From: Pilatotrama ljubarskyi
Taxonomy: Eukaryota; Basidiomycota; Agaricomycetes; Polyporales; Polyporaceae
NCBI GenBank assembly: GCA_022385805.1
Contig: MU277746.1
Span: 62,001-126,000 of the forward strand
DNA length: 64,000 nucleotides
Reading direction: 5' to 3'
Program-made: the position numbers and the translations under genes
In this document: positions 35,370 through 46,764 of the stretch, piece after piece
How the letters are laid out: every line of letters starts with the position of its first letter
Position numbering within the stretch: the first letter of the stretch is position 1
The notes under the pieces: model-generated
Seen by the model: the letters and a program-made list of their open reading frames with translations, nothing else
What the model was told of the DNA's origin: nothing
Database searches by the model: none

Positions 35370-36669
35370 ATGTCACAGGTTGGCTACAACATCTGGGGAG
35401 TCGTTGCCGGTGCTATCGGGACGTTCACGATCCTACCCACCATCGCTCTCTGGATCCTCGGTAGCCGTCCGACTTCGAAGCTGAAAGTCCTGGAGGCTCT
35501 TCTGGACGAGACGGAGAAAATGTTCCAGCAGAGCATCGAGGAAGGCCTCATCCATGACGAGGACGAGCTTGCACGGCTCCATGCGTGGTTATGGATGTAT
35601 GTGCCGTGTACCTTCGTTCAGACTTAGTAACCATCGCTCATGCTCTGGTCCAGGATCAAAGTTCGCGTTGACGATATGCGGTTGCATGTGTACCAGATCC
35701 ATACATGGAAGGATGAGCTGGCGGGCTGGTGGAATGGTTTGTCAGGCAAGATCGACATCATCTACCAGAGTACCTCCAAACTTCGTACCAAGATTACGGT
35801 GAGCTTCTCGTTTCTTCCTTCGCTACAGATAGTCGCTTATGTTAGCCATGTCGGTAGAAAACCAGCGTTAGAGAGCGACGCGCACTAGCAGCTGCGGGTC
35901 ATACCTCAAAGCTGGCCTCTTTATCGGCCATACGAGGTGCGCTTGTCGTAACGCAAGCCAGTATGCTTTCGTGGTGGACTCACATTGCATCCTCACAGGG
36001 CGCGCTGTGCATTCTCCTCCGCCCTATTCGCTCGGATCACTTCAGCTGGAACCGTTGGGACTTGGTGCACAACCTCTCGCGAGCCTTGTCCCGCCCTTCT
36101 CATCCGAGCGGGGCTTCCCCTCTGCAGCTCAGGCGCCCGCCGCCCTGGAGAGCACGGAGTTGGGCGCAGATTTGCCTTGTCGGCCAAGCCCCAACCAGAA
36201 CTTGCCTCTTACTCCTTCATCGATGCCCCGCGAGATGTCCGGCGTGCCGGATGAGTGCGAACACGCACATGCGACGGAAGTGGATCCTCCGTGTCATGTC
36301 TTGTCCGATGCAGACCTCAAGGATCTGCTGTCCCTCGCCCTAGCGGAGTCTAGGGCTTGTGCTCGTGCGGACGACGTTGAACGTCGTCGCCGACGTGCGA
36401 CCCGGCAAGACCTCCTGCAGAAGTTCGGCCGAGAACTGTTTGCTCCGGGCTCCTCGTCCGGCTCCGGCCGCGAGAGTGTGCTTCCCAAGCGCACTGCCGG
36501 AGGTGGTCGTTTCAAGGCGTTCTCCCGTGTCTTGAGCCGCACGTACGGTGTACCCGCACGAGGTAGTCCCAGTGGTGCCCGGTGCACTGATCTGGACCCG
36601 CAGTTGCCCGAGCCCCAGCTTGCTGGGGATGACGCCTGTGACGGTGATGAACCATGGCTCGACGTGTGA
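35370..36669 (+). CDS. Membrane-anchored helical protein T1 (array pair 1)
   Basis: Four exons, 35370-35596, 35654-35798, 35858-35936 and 35999-36669, sum to 374 codons in frame. The N-terminus MSQVGYNIWGVVAGAIGTF continues as a single glycine-rich hydrophobic helix, followed by charged helices (LDETEKMFQQSIEEGLIHDE, VRVDDMRLHVYQIHTW, WWNGLSGKI). Exon 3 encodes RERRALAAAGHTSKLA. After a Pro/Ser linker the conserved C-terminal module reads LSDADLKDLLSLALAES, RRRATRQDLLQKFGRELF and RFKAFSRVLSR, ending DGDEPWLDV. No signal peptidase site is evident, so a membrane-anchored or membrane-inserting protein with a cytosolic body is likely. I do not recognise a described family. Confidence 0.75.
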
Positions 36670-37564
36670 AGGCAGAACCCTACCTTATAGTCTAATGATC
36701 GCCATCTGATCCAGCCTGGGTGCTGGATCACTCCTCTCCCGATGGTCTGCTCACTGTCGGCTGTGTCGCAGTGATCAGCCCTCGTCCTCTCTCCTTTACG
36801 ATCATGCTATGTAGCCTGAAACCTCCTATGCACAGCCCATCATCCTATGCTCTACACCAAACCACTGCATTCATCATATCCGACATCGTGTGCGGACGTC
36901 GATGCCTCTGCAGAATGCACCCGTTTGCACACGCGCATCTTATACTGCTCTGTAACGTCACGCGAACGCCGCGGCAGAGAATATAGTTGATCCACAACTC
37001 GCTCCTCGTGTCAAAGAATACCTGCACCAACCGCACAAAGCCCTAGGGGCGTCGGAGTAGTCACAAAAGCAGACGTATCCCACCTTGCACCGAAAGCTGG
37101 AGACGGTCCCGCTTGTGGGTTCCAAGCTTGCTCTAGGAACTGCACCCGGCTATCACACCGACGCGTCATCACGTACCGGACTTCGCAATAGCACTACACC
37201 GAGGGTGTGAGCCAGATTGACTAGTTATTGGATTGGGGAGGGCCCGGCGTTCTGCCTGTCTTGCATGACCTGAGCGTAGGGGTATTGTATACCATGCATT
37301 AGCGTCACGATACGCTAGCCCTAGAACGAAGGCTGACCGAGTCTGAAGGTGTTCGGACGAAGCCGCAGTAGCCGTCGTCGGGATATAGATACAGCGCCAT
37401 AACGCATACAAAGCGACACGCGGAGCGTCAAGTTAGCCAGAGCAACGAGAAGCAAAATAGATACCATGCAAAGCAAACAATGGTACTACAAGGTAAAGCT
37501 GGGATGTGCTTCAGAACTGCAGCTAATTCGAGCAGCCAGGGTACTGACCGGCAACGCGACCAAA
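36670..37564. other. Spacer between pairs 1 and 2
   Basis: Convergent 3' flanks of T1 and K2. No gene. Near 37,380 it shares GGATATAGATACAGC with the 3' flank of K1. Confidence 0.5.
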
Positions 37565-38901
37565 TTAGGTGACATATTTCTTCAAGTGACTGATACCCTC
37601 CCATGCGACCGCGACGGTGTCGTTCAGCATCCTACCAATAGCAGGTTCTGAGCGAGGAGCTAGGCGCCAGCGATACACGTTTCTGCCCAGAGAATCGCGG
37701 ATGTTGTGCCATTGCACTAGAAGATCGTCGGGAGGTGGTCTGAGTTCTGGTTGCCGCTGCTTCATGCGCTCGATCAATGGGGCGAGAAAATGGACGTTGC
37801 TGTACTTCTACAAGGCAGGATTAATGAGGGACGTCGACTTGGCTGCGTTGTCACGCACCTCGTCGAACTCCTTCGCGTAGAGGTTCCCCAGGGCGAAGAT
37901 GTCGACTTTGAAGGCATCGTACGGGACACAGGAGGAGAGCTCTGGGACTTCTGTATCGCGGCCCACGTCTCCGACGACGTAAGGAGACGCTCCTGGCGGG
38001 AAATGGCAAGCGAGCCCAAAGTCGATGTAGTAGTAGTGCATCTCGTGGTCGGATCGTGGAAGAGCCTTTACAGGGTAGATGGCGTCCGGTGAATGATCGA
38101 GACGAACTGGGTGGTGACCGCCCGGGTATAGAGCTGTGCCGTCCATCATGATGTTTTCCACGGCAATGTCTCTACGTCCGTCAGTTTGCTCGACTGCACA
38201 GGAGGCGACGACATCATACCGATGCGCTATCCGATGCCTGTGCATGAACGCGAGACCCTGCAGAGAGGACAGTTGGACAATGTCAAGTGCCGGGCTGTAT
38301 TTATCTGGGATTCTAACGCACCTCCAACGTCTGATTCACGAATTCGATGACATCCCCGACCGTACCAAAGTCAGGATCGTTGCATGGACGGAGATACGGC
38401 ATAACCATGAGGCACAGAGTTGGGTCAAAGGGGTCGTCCAGAATGCGAAGGATCGGAACAGTGCGGTTCTGAGGGTCACTGAGAGACGAGAGATACTCCG
38501 AGATCTGTAGCTCTTGAGTATCTCTGCTAAAGGTCTTTATAGCGACGATCTCCTTGTTGTCGCTCCGCGTCGCGTCCATTACCTGATGGTCCTGCATTGA
38601 CTCCCGTTGATTGTCAGTACGGCCAGAGTGACAGAAAATCACCGACCACGAGGACTATGGAATCTTCGCAGTATATGGGATGTAGATTGGTCCCCAGCCA
38701 TGATGGTCTCCATTTGGGCCAATACCGAGGTCGGAGGATGTATCCGTGGTCATGTAGATATCGTTGACGTTCCCTCCAGAAGATCTCCGAGGGTAAGAGG
38801 TCGTAGTTGCCGTTGAGTGTGGAACGTGTATATTGCTCTGCGCGCTGGTCGTTCGTGAAGACATAGTTGGGTAAGCGCTTCTGCTTTCCCGGCGCAGACA
38901 T
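37565..38901 (-). CDS. Protein kinase-like K2 (array pair 2)
   Basis: Same five-exon plan as K1. N-terminus MSAPGKQKRLPNYVF, then RPRYWPKWRPSW and YCEDSIVLV. The first intron donor reads GTCGGT, weaker than in other copies. The core has EIVAIKTF, LMVMPYLRPCND, GLAFMHRHRIAHR joined to DIAVENIMMD, YIDFGLA, VPELSSCVPYDAFKVDIFALG and ELRPPPDDL, with the tail WRLAPRSEPAIGR and a stop at 37565. All catalytic residues are kept. It groups with K1 and K7. Confidence 0.85.
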
Positions 38902-38983
38902 GTGCTGAGGTCAAGTAAGGCGGAGGACGCAAGCGGAGTGCATTCCGTACGAGATGCTGCACCTAGCAGCGTCCAGCGACGTA

Positions 38984-39022
38984 GACGAGACGCCCTTCCC
39001 GAAAAGGCAAGTAGGTTCGCAT
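38984..39022 (+). promoter_or_regulatory. Array intergenic motif, pair 2
   Basis: AGACGAGACGCCC is followed by GGCAAGTAGGTTCGCA, about 107 bases upstream of the K2 start. Confidence 0.5.
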
Positions 39023-39345
39023 AATCCGGACTGGTGTTCGAAGTCTCCGACCTGCACACCGCCATCTCCGTCATTCACCAGCAGCTGAAAGACTCCGACA
39101 CAGATTACATCTTATACTGGTGCTCACATCGATGCACGCATCTTCCACGTTTCCGGACAGTAGCATGTGCACGCCCCGGGGGGCCTTCGCGCACCCCCTC
39201 ATAAATGACCTCCCAGCGCACTCTGCACGGTATTGCTTCTCCGATCTTCTTTCCCCTCAAGAAACAGTGGGTGGAGCCTGCACAATCGCTCTCGAAGCCG
39301 CATACCTTCTGCCTTCTGCTGGTATCCGGCTACGTGACCATCGCG

Positions 39346-40573
39346 ATGTCGGACTTCGGGTATAATCTATGGGGCGTTATCGCAGGGGCTCTTGGCACCC
39401 TTGGTCTCATTCCTGCTCTCGCGTTCTACTTCCTCGGTCGTTTTCCCACAGGAAAATTAGCCACTTCGGAAGACTTGCTCAAGGAGACCGAGAAGATGTT
39501 CCAGGAGGCGGTCAGAGACGGCCTCATCTATCGCGAAGACGATCTACAGCGCTTCCACGCATCGTTCTGGAGGTATGTGGCGTACCCATGTTTTTGACCA
39601 TCTAGTACCCTGTTCAATCGGGCCCGTAGCATTAAGGTGCATCTTGACGACGTCCGCCTCGAAGTGTACGCAATTCGTACATGGAGAGACGAGATCGCAA
39701 GTTGGTTGGGTGGCTTGTCTGGCAGAATCCACATCGTCTACAAGGACACATATATACTGCGGACAAAGCTTGCGGTGAGCGGATCCTCTGTCTTCGATGG
39801 GCCGTAACATTGACCGGCTACTACGCAGAGGACAAGCTCAAGACAGCGACGGGCCCTCGCCGCAGCAGGTCACACCTCGAAGCTCGCGTTGTTGTCCAGC
39901 ATGCGAGGTGAGTAGAGTTTGTAAACGCAGTACCTACATGGAAGTGAATTAGTTCTGTTCAGGTCGCGCATCACACAACACCCCATACCTGATGTCGCAC
40001 GTTTTACCTTCGCGCACGCCCTCCATGACGAGACTGCATGACGCGAATCTCCAAGCTTCGACCCCTGCGTCCTCTAGTGGTGGACCGCTCTCTGCTTCCG
40101 CCCCTCGATATGCTACAAGAGAGGATCTCCATGCATCTTCGGACGAGGCTCCTGTCGCGGACAAGGACGGGAACTCGCTTCCATGCGACGATACGGTGCC
40201 TTCCGCGGACCCGCCGCCTCATCTCATCTCGGATGAGACTCTGAAGCAGCTCCTATCTCTTGCACTGGCGAATTCCACTGCTTGCCGTCATGAGGATTAT
40301 CGGCAACGTCGTCCTTATGCCACGGCCCGACGGCAGCTCCTGCTCCGCTTCGGTACGCAGCTCTTCGGCCCTGAGACTGCTCCTATGCACATCGAAGTCC
40401 TCCTTCCGACACGTAGCCCCAAACGTTCCCGTTTGAAGGCTCTTGGTCGCCTTTTCAGACGCGAGCGCTCTGAGCGCCCTCAGGATATCTACAATACTGC
40501 ACAAGGTGCAGCTCATTCGGACGTATCGCCTCAGCTCGTCGGGGACGAGGGGGATGAATGGCACGACGTCTAA
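39346..40573 (+). CDS. Membrane-anchored helical protein T2 (array pair 2)
   Basis: Begins MSDFGYNLWGVIAGALGTL. Exon 1 ends FHASFW with donor GTATGT; exon 2 (39630-39774, 145 bases as in other T genes) encodes VHLDDVRLEVYAIRTWRDE; exon 3 encodes RRALAAAGHTSKLA. The last exon carries LISDETLKQLLSLALANS, ATARRQLLLRFGTQLF, RLKALGRLFRR and the end GDEWHDV at 40573. Same topology as T1: one N-terminal hydrophobic helix and a helical, partly disordered body. The gene appears intact. Confidence 0.75.
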
Positions 40574-40820
40574 CGGTGCCTCGACTGGTCCTAAATCGTC
40601 CCGCTATGACACGGCCGTCGGCGTATGTCCCCAGTTCCCCTGTCATCGACTGGACGCACCATGTGGTATTCCGCAGTAATCTCGCTTTCTGATCCCATTC
40701 TGTATGTTCTCGATCTCTCGTACTGCTATTCTCTGCCGCTCTCATTTACTATTCAATCATCTTCACGTCCTTTTCTGTTCGTCCTGTATGTGCCCATGTC
40801 TTCGGACTTGTACCTATATC
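40574..40820. other. Spacer between T2 and the K3 remnant
   Basis: Short convergent 3' region without features. Confidence 0.4.
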
Positions 40821-42060
40821 TCATCCCCCGCGATAGGACAATGGTGATCTACACTCACGGCACCGGGACAACATCGCCATTGCTGCGGCCGGAACAAGGA
40901 GCTCATATGCTGTAGGCCACAGGTCTGGCTGGTGCTGCTTCATCCCTTTGATGAGCGCTCTCAGGAACTTCCATGGTCCAACCGCGTTACTTCTGTCCTG
41001 ACCATTCCGTTCGCGTACCCTCCTCTGTGGCATTGAAGCACTCACCTGTTCGAACCCCTTCGCATGTAGTTCTCTAGCGAAAAGGTCAATGTTGAAGGTG
41101 TCGTGCGATACGGTAGAGGAAAGCTCGGAGAGCTCAGTAGAGTCACGACCACATTGCAGCCGACGAGATGAGAGAACCGTGTGGGAACCAGCACGACAGC
41201 CAAAGTGAATGCAGATGTACCGTGCACCGCGGCCCGATCTAGGCAGAAGAGTGCCGGGGTCGATGTCATTGGGTTTATGATCCAGTTGGGCAGGGTGATG
41301 TCCGCCTGGATAGAGTGATGTGGCGTCCATTTATGAGTTTTGGCACCTCCGGATATGCGGAAATGCCTACAGAAGATGTAAGCAAAGCAACGTGGGCTGG
41401 ATAGGTGCGAGCTGACGGGCGACTTTATGCTTATGCATGAATGCCAACCCTATGTAGTTCCGAACTCAGCCTGTAAGGAACGCTAGTAAGGGGTGCGAGA
41501 GCTGTGGGGCACCTCCAGTGTCTCGTTCACGATCCACAAACTCACTACATAACCTCTCCAACAACTTTGCCGAGCTCAGAATAAGTAGCTGCATGGGCGA
41601 AGGTAAGGCATTACCATGAATGCAAATTTGTGTCGAACGGGCCCAGTCTTCCAACGCTTGCAGTATAGTACGTCCACTGTGGTTGTGGGGATGCCGGGTT
41701 GACGAACGAAGCTGAGTGCATCTTCTAGTTGTCCTTTGCGAACGTCTCATGGCAACGATACCCTTGTCGCTGCTGCGTCTAGCGTCCATGAATTGGTAAC
41801 TTGACAAACCGGGGTCAGTCAACCGGAAAGTGATCGCCAGCGCGAGTTCCGTACCGCTTGCAATGTTTGTGAGTCCTGGCAGCGAATGGGGTGCAAGTTT
41901 GTGCTCAACCCTGATTGTTTTCGGTTTTGACCGTAGTGCGGTCGAAGGACATTACCGGCGTTGAGTAGGAAGCGTTTCCGCTCTCTCGCGCCCGCAGGCC
42001 CCGGTTGGTATACCTCTCAACGTGGATCTGGTATCAGAATATTCAGTGTTCGCCTCATCC
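40821..42060 (-). pseudogene. Kinase pseudogene K3 (array pair 3)
   Basis: A decayed copy that can be followed across most of the gene. From about 42,035 on the minus strand there is STLRGIP, then RERKRFLLNAGNVLRPHYG and STNLHPIRCQDS, matching the N-terminal block of intact copies, but no usable start. The beta-3 motif is changed to GIVAMRR, so the usual AIK context is lost. The HRD exon is not recognisable. In the next block MDATSLYPGGHHPAQLD is retained, but the DFG region has become IHFGCRAG. The last part reads ALIKGMKQHQPDLWPTAYELL and the WRL-SEPA tail is absent. Frame is interrupted several times. Its partner T3 also carries a lesion. Confidence 0.8.
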
Positions 42061-42530
42061 ATGCAGGAGGCGTACTGGCGCAATCATTTTTGGGTAACTG
42101 GTACTGACACCATAGCTTGAAGATCAGGGCGCAGAGTGCGTCCAAAACAATAAGCCGATGCTACTTATGAGCGCTCGTCAGCGTGGGAATAAGGTGGTTT
42201 CCGGGATAGGCGATACCTGGTCCGGCCGTACACCGTCGACCTGGAATTACTCCTCGCCATAAAAGGACATTCAACCATTCCACGCCCCGCATGCCGAGTC
42301 TTATCGCTTCTTCCGCTGCCCATGGGGAATCGATTGATGCTTTACCCAGATTCCTAGTATCTCCACGCCACCTCGTCCTGTACAGGCGGTCGCAAGCTAT
42401 ATACGCCTGCGCGTGTTTGTGGGATGCCCTTTGTTTCTCCTCAGGCTCTCGTTCTACTCATCCATCGCAGCATACTGTGAAACAAGAGGCGCAGCTTCAT
42501 CATCATTCAGTGGTCCCTATAACACCCAGC
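42061..42530. other. Intergenic region of decayed pair 3
   Basis: Position corresponds to the shared K-T promoter of other pairs. I do not find the GTAAGTAGGTTCG motif here, in keeping with decay of K3. Confidence 0.45.
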
Positions 42531-43811
42531 ATGTCCGACGAGGGGTACAACCTCTTTGGTGCGATTGCAGGCGGTATCGGCATCGTAACTGTATTCCCCC
42601 TCCTTGCGTGCTGGTTACTGAGCCAACTTCCTACGGCGAAAATGCGCGAGCTCGACCAAATGCTATCGGACACTGAATCACTCCTTGATTCCTCTGTTCG
42701 GGAGGGCCTTCTCCACGGAGGCAATGATTTCCAACCATTCCGCGTCAGATTGTGGGCGTAAGTCATGACCGCGATACTGTACATGCCCCACAGCCTTCTC
42801 ACGCCAGCGTAACAGAGTACAGCTTCGCGCCGATGACTGCGGGGTAAACTGTACGATGTCGATACGTGGAAAGAAGAATGGGACTCTTGGTGGAAGGGTT
42901 CGTCCGGCGCCATTAGACTCCTCCGAACGGAGCTCAGCAAGCTGCGAGTTGCGCTGGTGGTAAGTTTCGATGTGTTTCTCTTCTCCTCTCACTAATTCGA
43001 CTCCTTTGCAGAAACACAGCTCCACACAACGCCGGAAGCTCTCTTCCACGGGGCACTTGAACAACATCACATATTTTGCCGGTATTCGAGGTCTGTATCC
43101 GTCTACATCATGTTAGCACTATTCACTGAAGCGCTTCAAGGCTGGATATTTGGACCATTCTTGAGCTCTGATCAGCCAAGTGCGCCATCTCGTTGGCAGC
43201 ATCCGACTCCTCAACCGATGGCGACCGATTGTGACATACACGCCCGCTCCGAATCGCAGGATTACTTCCCGATGCCCGCTTCTGCCAGCATATATGGTAC
43301 AGCACATCCCGGACATACCTCGAGATGTGGCCTGCATTGCCGTCCTAGTGCCATGTCCCCTTCGCCGCTCGCCACTCCTTCCTGCGCGACTCCGGACGGA
43401 TCCACCATATGTGGCTCTTGCACAGGCGGGAGCGACTCAGGTGCAGAGCATCACATCGTCTCTGCAAAGGACCTGCAGGAAGTTCTGTCGCTTGTCATAA
43501 AGCATCAAGTCCGACGACGGGGGAGTGTAAGCAAGCGTCAACGTGCTGTACAGCAGGCGCTCCTTCTCCGCTTTGGCCGGCGGCTGTTTGGTTCCGGCGC
43601 CGCCAACGGGTGCCCGGAGGGCCTGGCGCAGATGGGGCACACCCAAAACAATCGCATCAAAGCCATCCGACGATTCATACAACGCACGACCGAGGTGCAC
43701 GCACATGGTTTCGCGGCCTACAGCAATGAAGATGGTCGCCGATGGGAGCCCCTGACCACTGAGCTTGTCTCCGACGATGAATGCGACGGCGAAGAGTGGC
43801 ACGACGTCTGA
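42531..43811 (+). pseudogene. T3, array pair 3, with a one-base deletion in exon 2
   Basis: Exon 1 (42531-42757) is intact and begins MSDEGYNLFGAIAGGIGIV. Exon 2 spans 42816-42959, 144 bases, where T1, T2, T5 and T7 all have 145. It starts AVQLRADDCG, then loses frame near 42,840 at TGCGGGGTAAAC; the expected continuation KLYDVDTWKEEWDSWWKG is present one frame over. Exon 3 and the last exon (ISA-type HHIVSAKDLQEVLSLVI, RAVQQALLLRFGRRLF, EEWHDV) are still open. Unless the missing base is a sequencing error or rescued, the product would stop early after the N-terminal helix. Confidence 0.75.
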
Positions 43812-44921
43812 AAGCATTGTCTTCTCAGACGTTGTACCGTCGAAGTTCTTGACCCTGGTATGCCTTCCTGGTCTTCGTGTGATTCTACTGATGATCGCGC
43901 TCGCGCGGCTAATCTACATCCATGCCTGATGTTTCTTCGCTATGCATATGCTCACGATGCTTCTTCATGCTATCTCTACCGCTATCTCACAGTGCAGTAT
44001 GATATGTTCTCAGGCATCGCGCCGACTCTGTCTTTGTAGTTTCTAGCTATCTCTACTTATCCCCTGTGTTACTGTACGGTCCGTACCGGCACTCCCAGCG
44101 CATGGCCCAGTCATTCTGTGCGAGCTCCGAACGAGAAATGGGCACTTCGAGTCGAACGGCTCCGGAGTACGCATTACCTCAGTCTGTAGCATACATGCCC
44201 GCTACCTGGTATACGTTGACTTACTGAGAATCGCTTTGTATCGCCAATGCGTGCTTCCAGGAGACCGACATCACTCCCATCATGTCGTGTTGCTAGATCA
44301 AACGAAGCATTGCTCCCCAGCTGAAGGAACCAGACGAAAGGTGCTTGTCGGACGTCAGTTGGGTCGCGTGCTGTGGGGCACTAGCCGGCATCGTGAGCAC
44401 ATTGACCAATATAATAGATATGATGGCAAAAGTTGCAAACTGCTGCACGAGCCGCCGACCAGATGCTACAACAGCTGAAATATAGGCATGCGTCCTCCCT
44501 TCCGCAACGTCCACAATGAGAGATTGCGCGCGAGAAGTCACAGAATATGTGAGCTGTGCAACGGCCCACTTTCATGCTACACTCACCAGAAGGGATTGCA
44601 TACCAGTCGTTACATGGCCATACACGAAGAATGTACCGCCGGGTATCCTCTGAGACGAAGTTGGTTCTCGTTCAGGCTAGGCCACTGTACGTCGTTTGGT
44701 GCATAAGAGTGCCGCATAGTAGGGAGGATGCTCACCGATTTCAGAGATCGCACGGCGAGAATAGACTATAACCCAGAGATAAATAGATCCCGATAGACTA
44801 CAGCGTACGATAGGACGAACGATGACAAGGAACAGAGGGGACCCAGGCGCAGACCTGGCTTCTTGTAAGTAGCGTGTCCGTACCCGCTATGTCTGAAACG
44901 CCCTACCGTCCAATATCAGAG
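43812..44921. other. Spacer between pairs 3 and 4
   Basis: No supported gene. A minus-strand frame at 44,541-44,293 has a hydrophobic stretch (FATFAIISIILVNVLT) after an acceptor-like TATTTCAG near 44,478, perhaps the trace of a lost membrane-protein gene, but nothing else supports it. Confidence 0.35.
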
Positions 44922-46262
44922 CTATCCGACAAGCTTCCTGAGACGATATACTCCCTCCCACGCGACGGCGACGGTGTCGTTGAACATGCGCTCGATAGCC
45001 GGCTCGGATTTCGGGCCCAGTCGCCATCGGAAGAGCGACTCATCGAGGTCCGCGCGAATACTCTCCCATTCCCGGAGGACTTCCTCGGCGGTAGGCCTCT
45101 CCTCTGGCCGACGCCGCTTCATCTTGTCGATCAGCGGCACCAAGAAATCCATGCTGTTGTAACGCTGTACGTGGGTCAGGCATCGCGTGGACGCGACGTT
45201 GCAGGCTTCTCACTTGTTCAAACTGCTTGGAGAATAGGTTTCCTAGCGCGAAGATGTCTACCTTGAACGCGTCGTACGGGACGTCGTGAGATAGCTCTGG
45301 CACGTCTGTGTCTCGTCCGACGTCCCCGACGACGTAGGGAGAGCCGCCTCTGGGGATATGAACGGCCAGTCCGAAGTCGATGTAGTAGTATTTTATCGAG
45401 CGACCGATCCGAGGCGAAGGGGTTACTTCACGAAGCGCGTCCGGGCTGTAATCGAGACGCACTGGGTGGTATCCATCTGGATAGAGAGGTCTCGCGTCCA
45501 TCATGATGTTCGCAACTGCGATGTCGCTAGATGAGACATCAGAAACAACATTCAACATGGTGTAGTCTTCAATGGCCCACCGATGCGCAATCCTCAGTCT
45601 ATGTAGAAATGCGAGACCCTGCAAGGGATTCAGTATGTTCTGGAACGAGCGTGGACGGACCCTTGACTCACCTCGATCATCTGGTTGATGAACTCGACAA
45701 CATCTCCTACCGTGGAGAATTCTGGGTCGTTGCAAGGCCGCAGAAAAGGCATGACCATAAGGGAGATGTTGGAGTCGAAGGGATCTGGTAGGATGTCATA
45801 GACATGTACAGCATGGTTGGCAGGATCTTTGATAGAGGAGAGAAATTGCGCAATCTTGAGCTCTTGACTGTCGTTCCGACACTTCTTTATAGCAACGAGT
45901 TCGTTGTTGACCTGACGTCTAGCATCAATCACCTGGTGATCCTACATGCGCGATAGAAGAGGCGTCAGTACGCACGTACAGCGACGACGTTTCGGCGAGG
46001 CGCCTACAACGAGCATTATTGAGTCCTCGCAATATGTGGGGTCCAAGTTGGTGCCAATCCAGGATGGCTTCCATTTCGGTGCATAACGCGGTCGGAGGAG
46101 GAGTCCAGAATCTTTCAAGTATTGGTGACGTTCTCGCCAGAAGACCTCGTACGGTAGTAGATCATAATGGCCCAGTCGAGTGGACTTTGCGTACTGTTCT
46201 ACGCTCTCAGGATCGAGGATGGCGTAGCGAGGCACCTTCTTATGTTTGTCCTGTGCTGGCAT
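44922..46262 (-). CDS. Protein kinase-like K4 (array pair 4)
   Basis: N-terminus MPAQDKHKKVPRYAILD, then RPRYAPKWKPSW, TYCEDSIMLV, ELVAIKKC with the beta-3 Lys, LMVMPFLRPCND, GLAFLHRLRIAHR joined across an intron to DIAVANIMMD, YIDFGLAVHIPRGG, VPELSHDVPYDAFKVDIFALG and ERPTAEEVL. The tail is WRLGPKSEPAIER and stops at 44922. The intron between the HRD halves (about 45,590-45,530) includes an extra in-frame stretch and is longer than in other copies. In the catalytic loop the Glu before Asn is Ala (VAN, not VEN). DFG and the HRD Asp are kept. Head to head with T4. Confidence 0.83.
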
Positions 46263-46343
46263 AGGCTGGCGTACAATGCAGAGGCAGTGGCAGACCGTGG
46301 ATCACAAACAACTCGTGGGGCAGATGAGAGATCTCGGCGCGGG

Positions 46344-46399
46344 CGAAACGTGGTTGGCCCGATCGCGACTTGTGGCCCGAAACGGTAAGTAGGTTCGAA
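46344..46399 (+). promoter_or_regulatory. Array intergenic motif, pair 4
   Basis: GCGAAACGTGG, then GGTAAGTAGGTTCGAA at 46384-46399, about 124 bases upstream of K4. Confidence 0.5.
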
Positions 46400-46764
46400 T
46401 GATGCGGAGCGCCCAACGGCACTCAATCAGCCCACCACCATGACTCTGAGCAGAAGCAGCGCCCGTGTAAATGGGTCCGACTCCCAAGGTGGCGTAGTCT
46501 CGCGGTATGTTCTACGCACGCCTTCTCCAGGATACTCGTTTCGGACCTTGATGCGTTGGATCTCAGATGACTTCATGCATGCGCTTGCCGCATGCCGCTG
46601 GCAGTACCTGCCAGGCGGCGTCCCGCCGGCTTGGGCACCTCGCTCACCCACCCATATATCAGGAGTTCTCCCCCCGCAGTGCTCGCGCCACTGTCGCTTT
46701 ACTTTTTATACGGTCTTGGAGCGCTCCCTGCCCTCTCGTTGCACGCAACCTCTGCCCCAGTACT

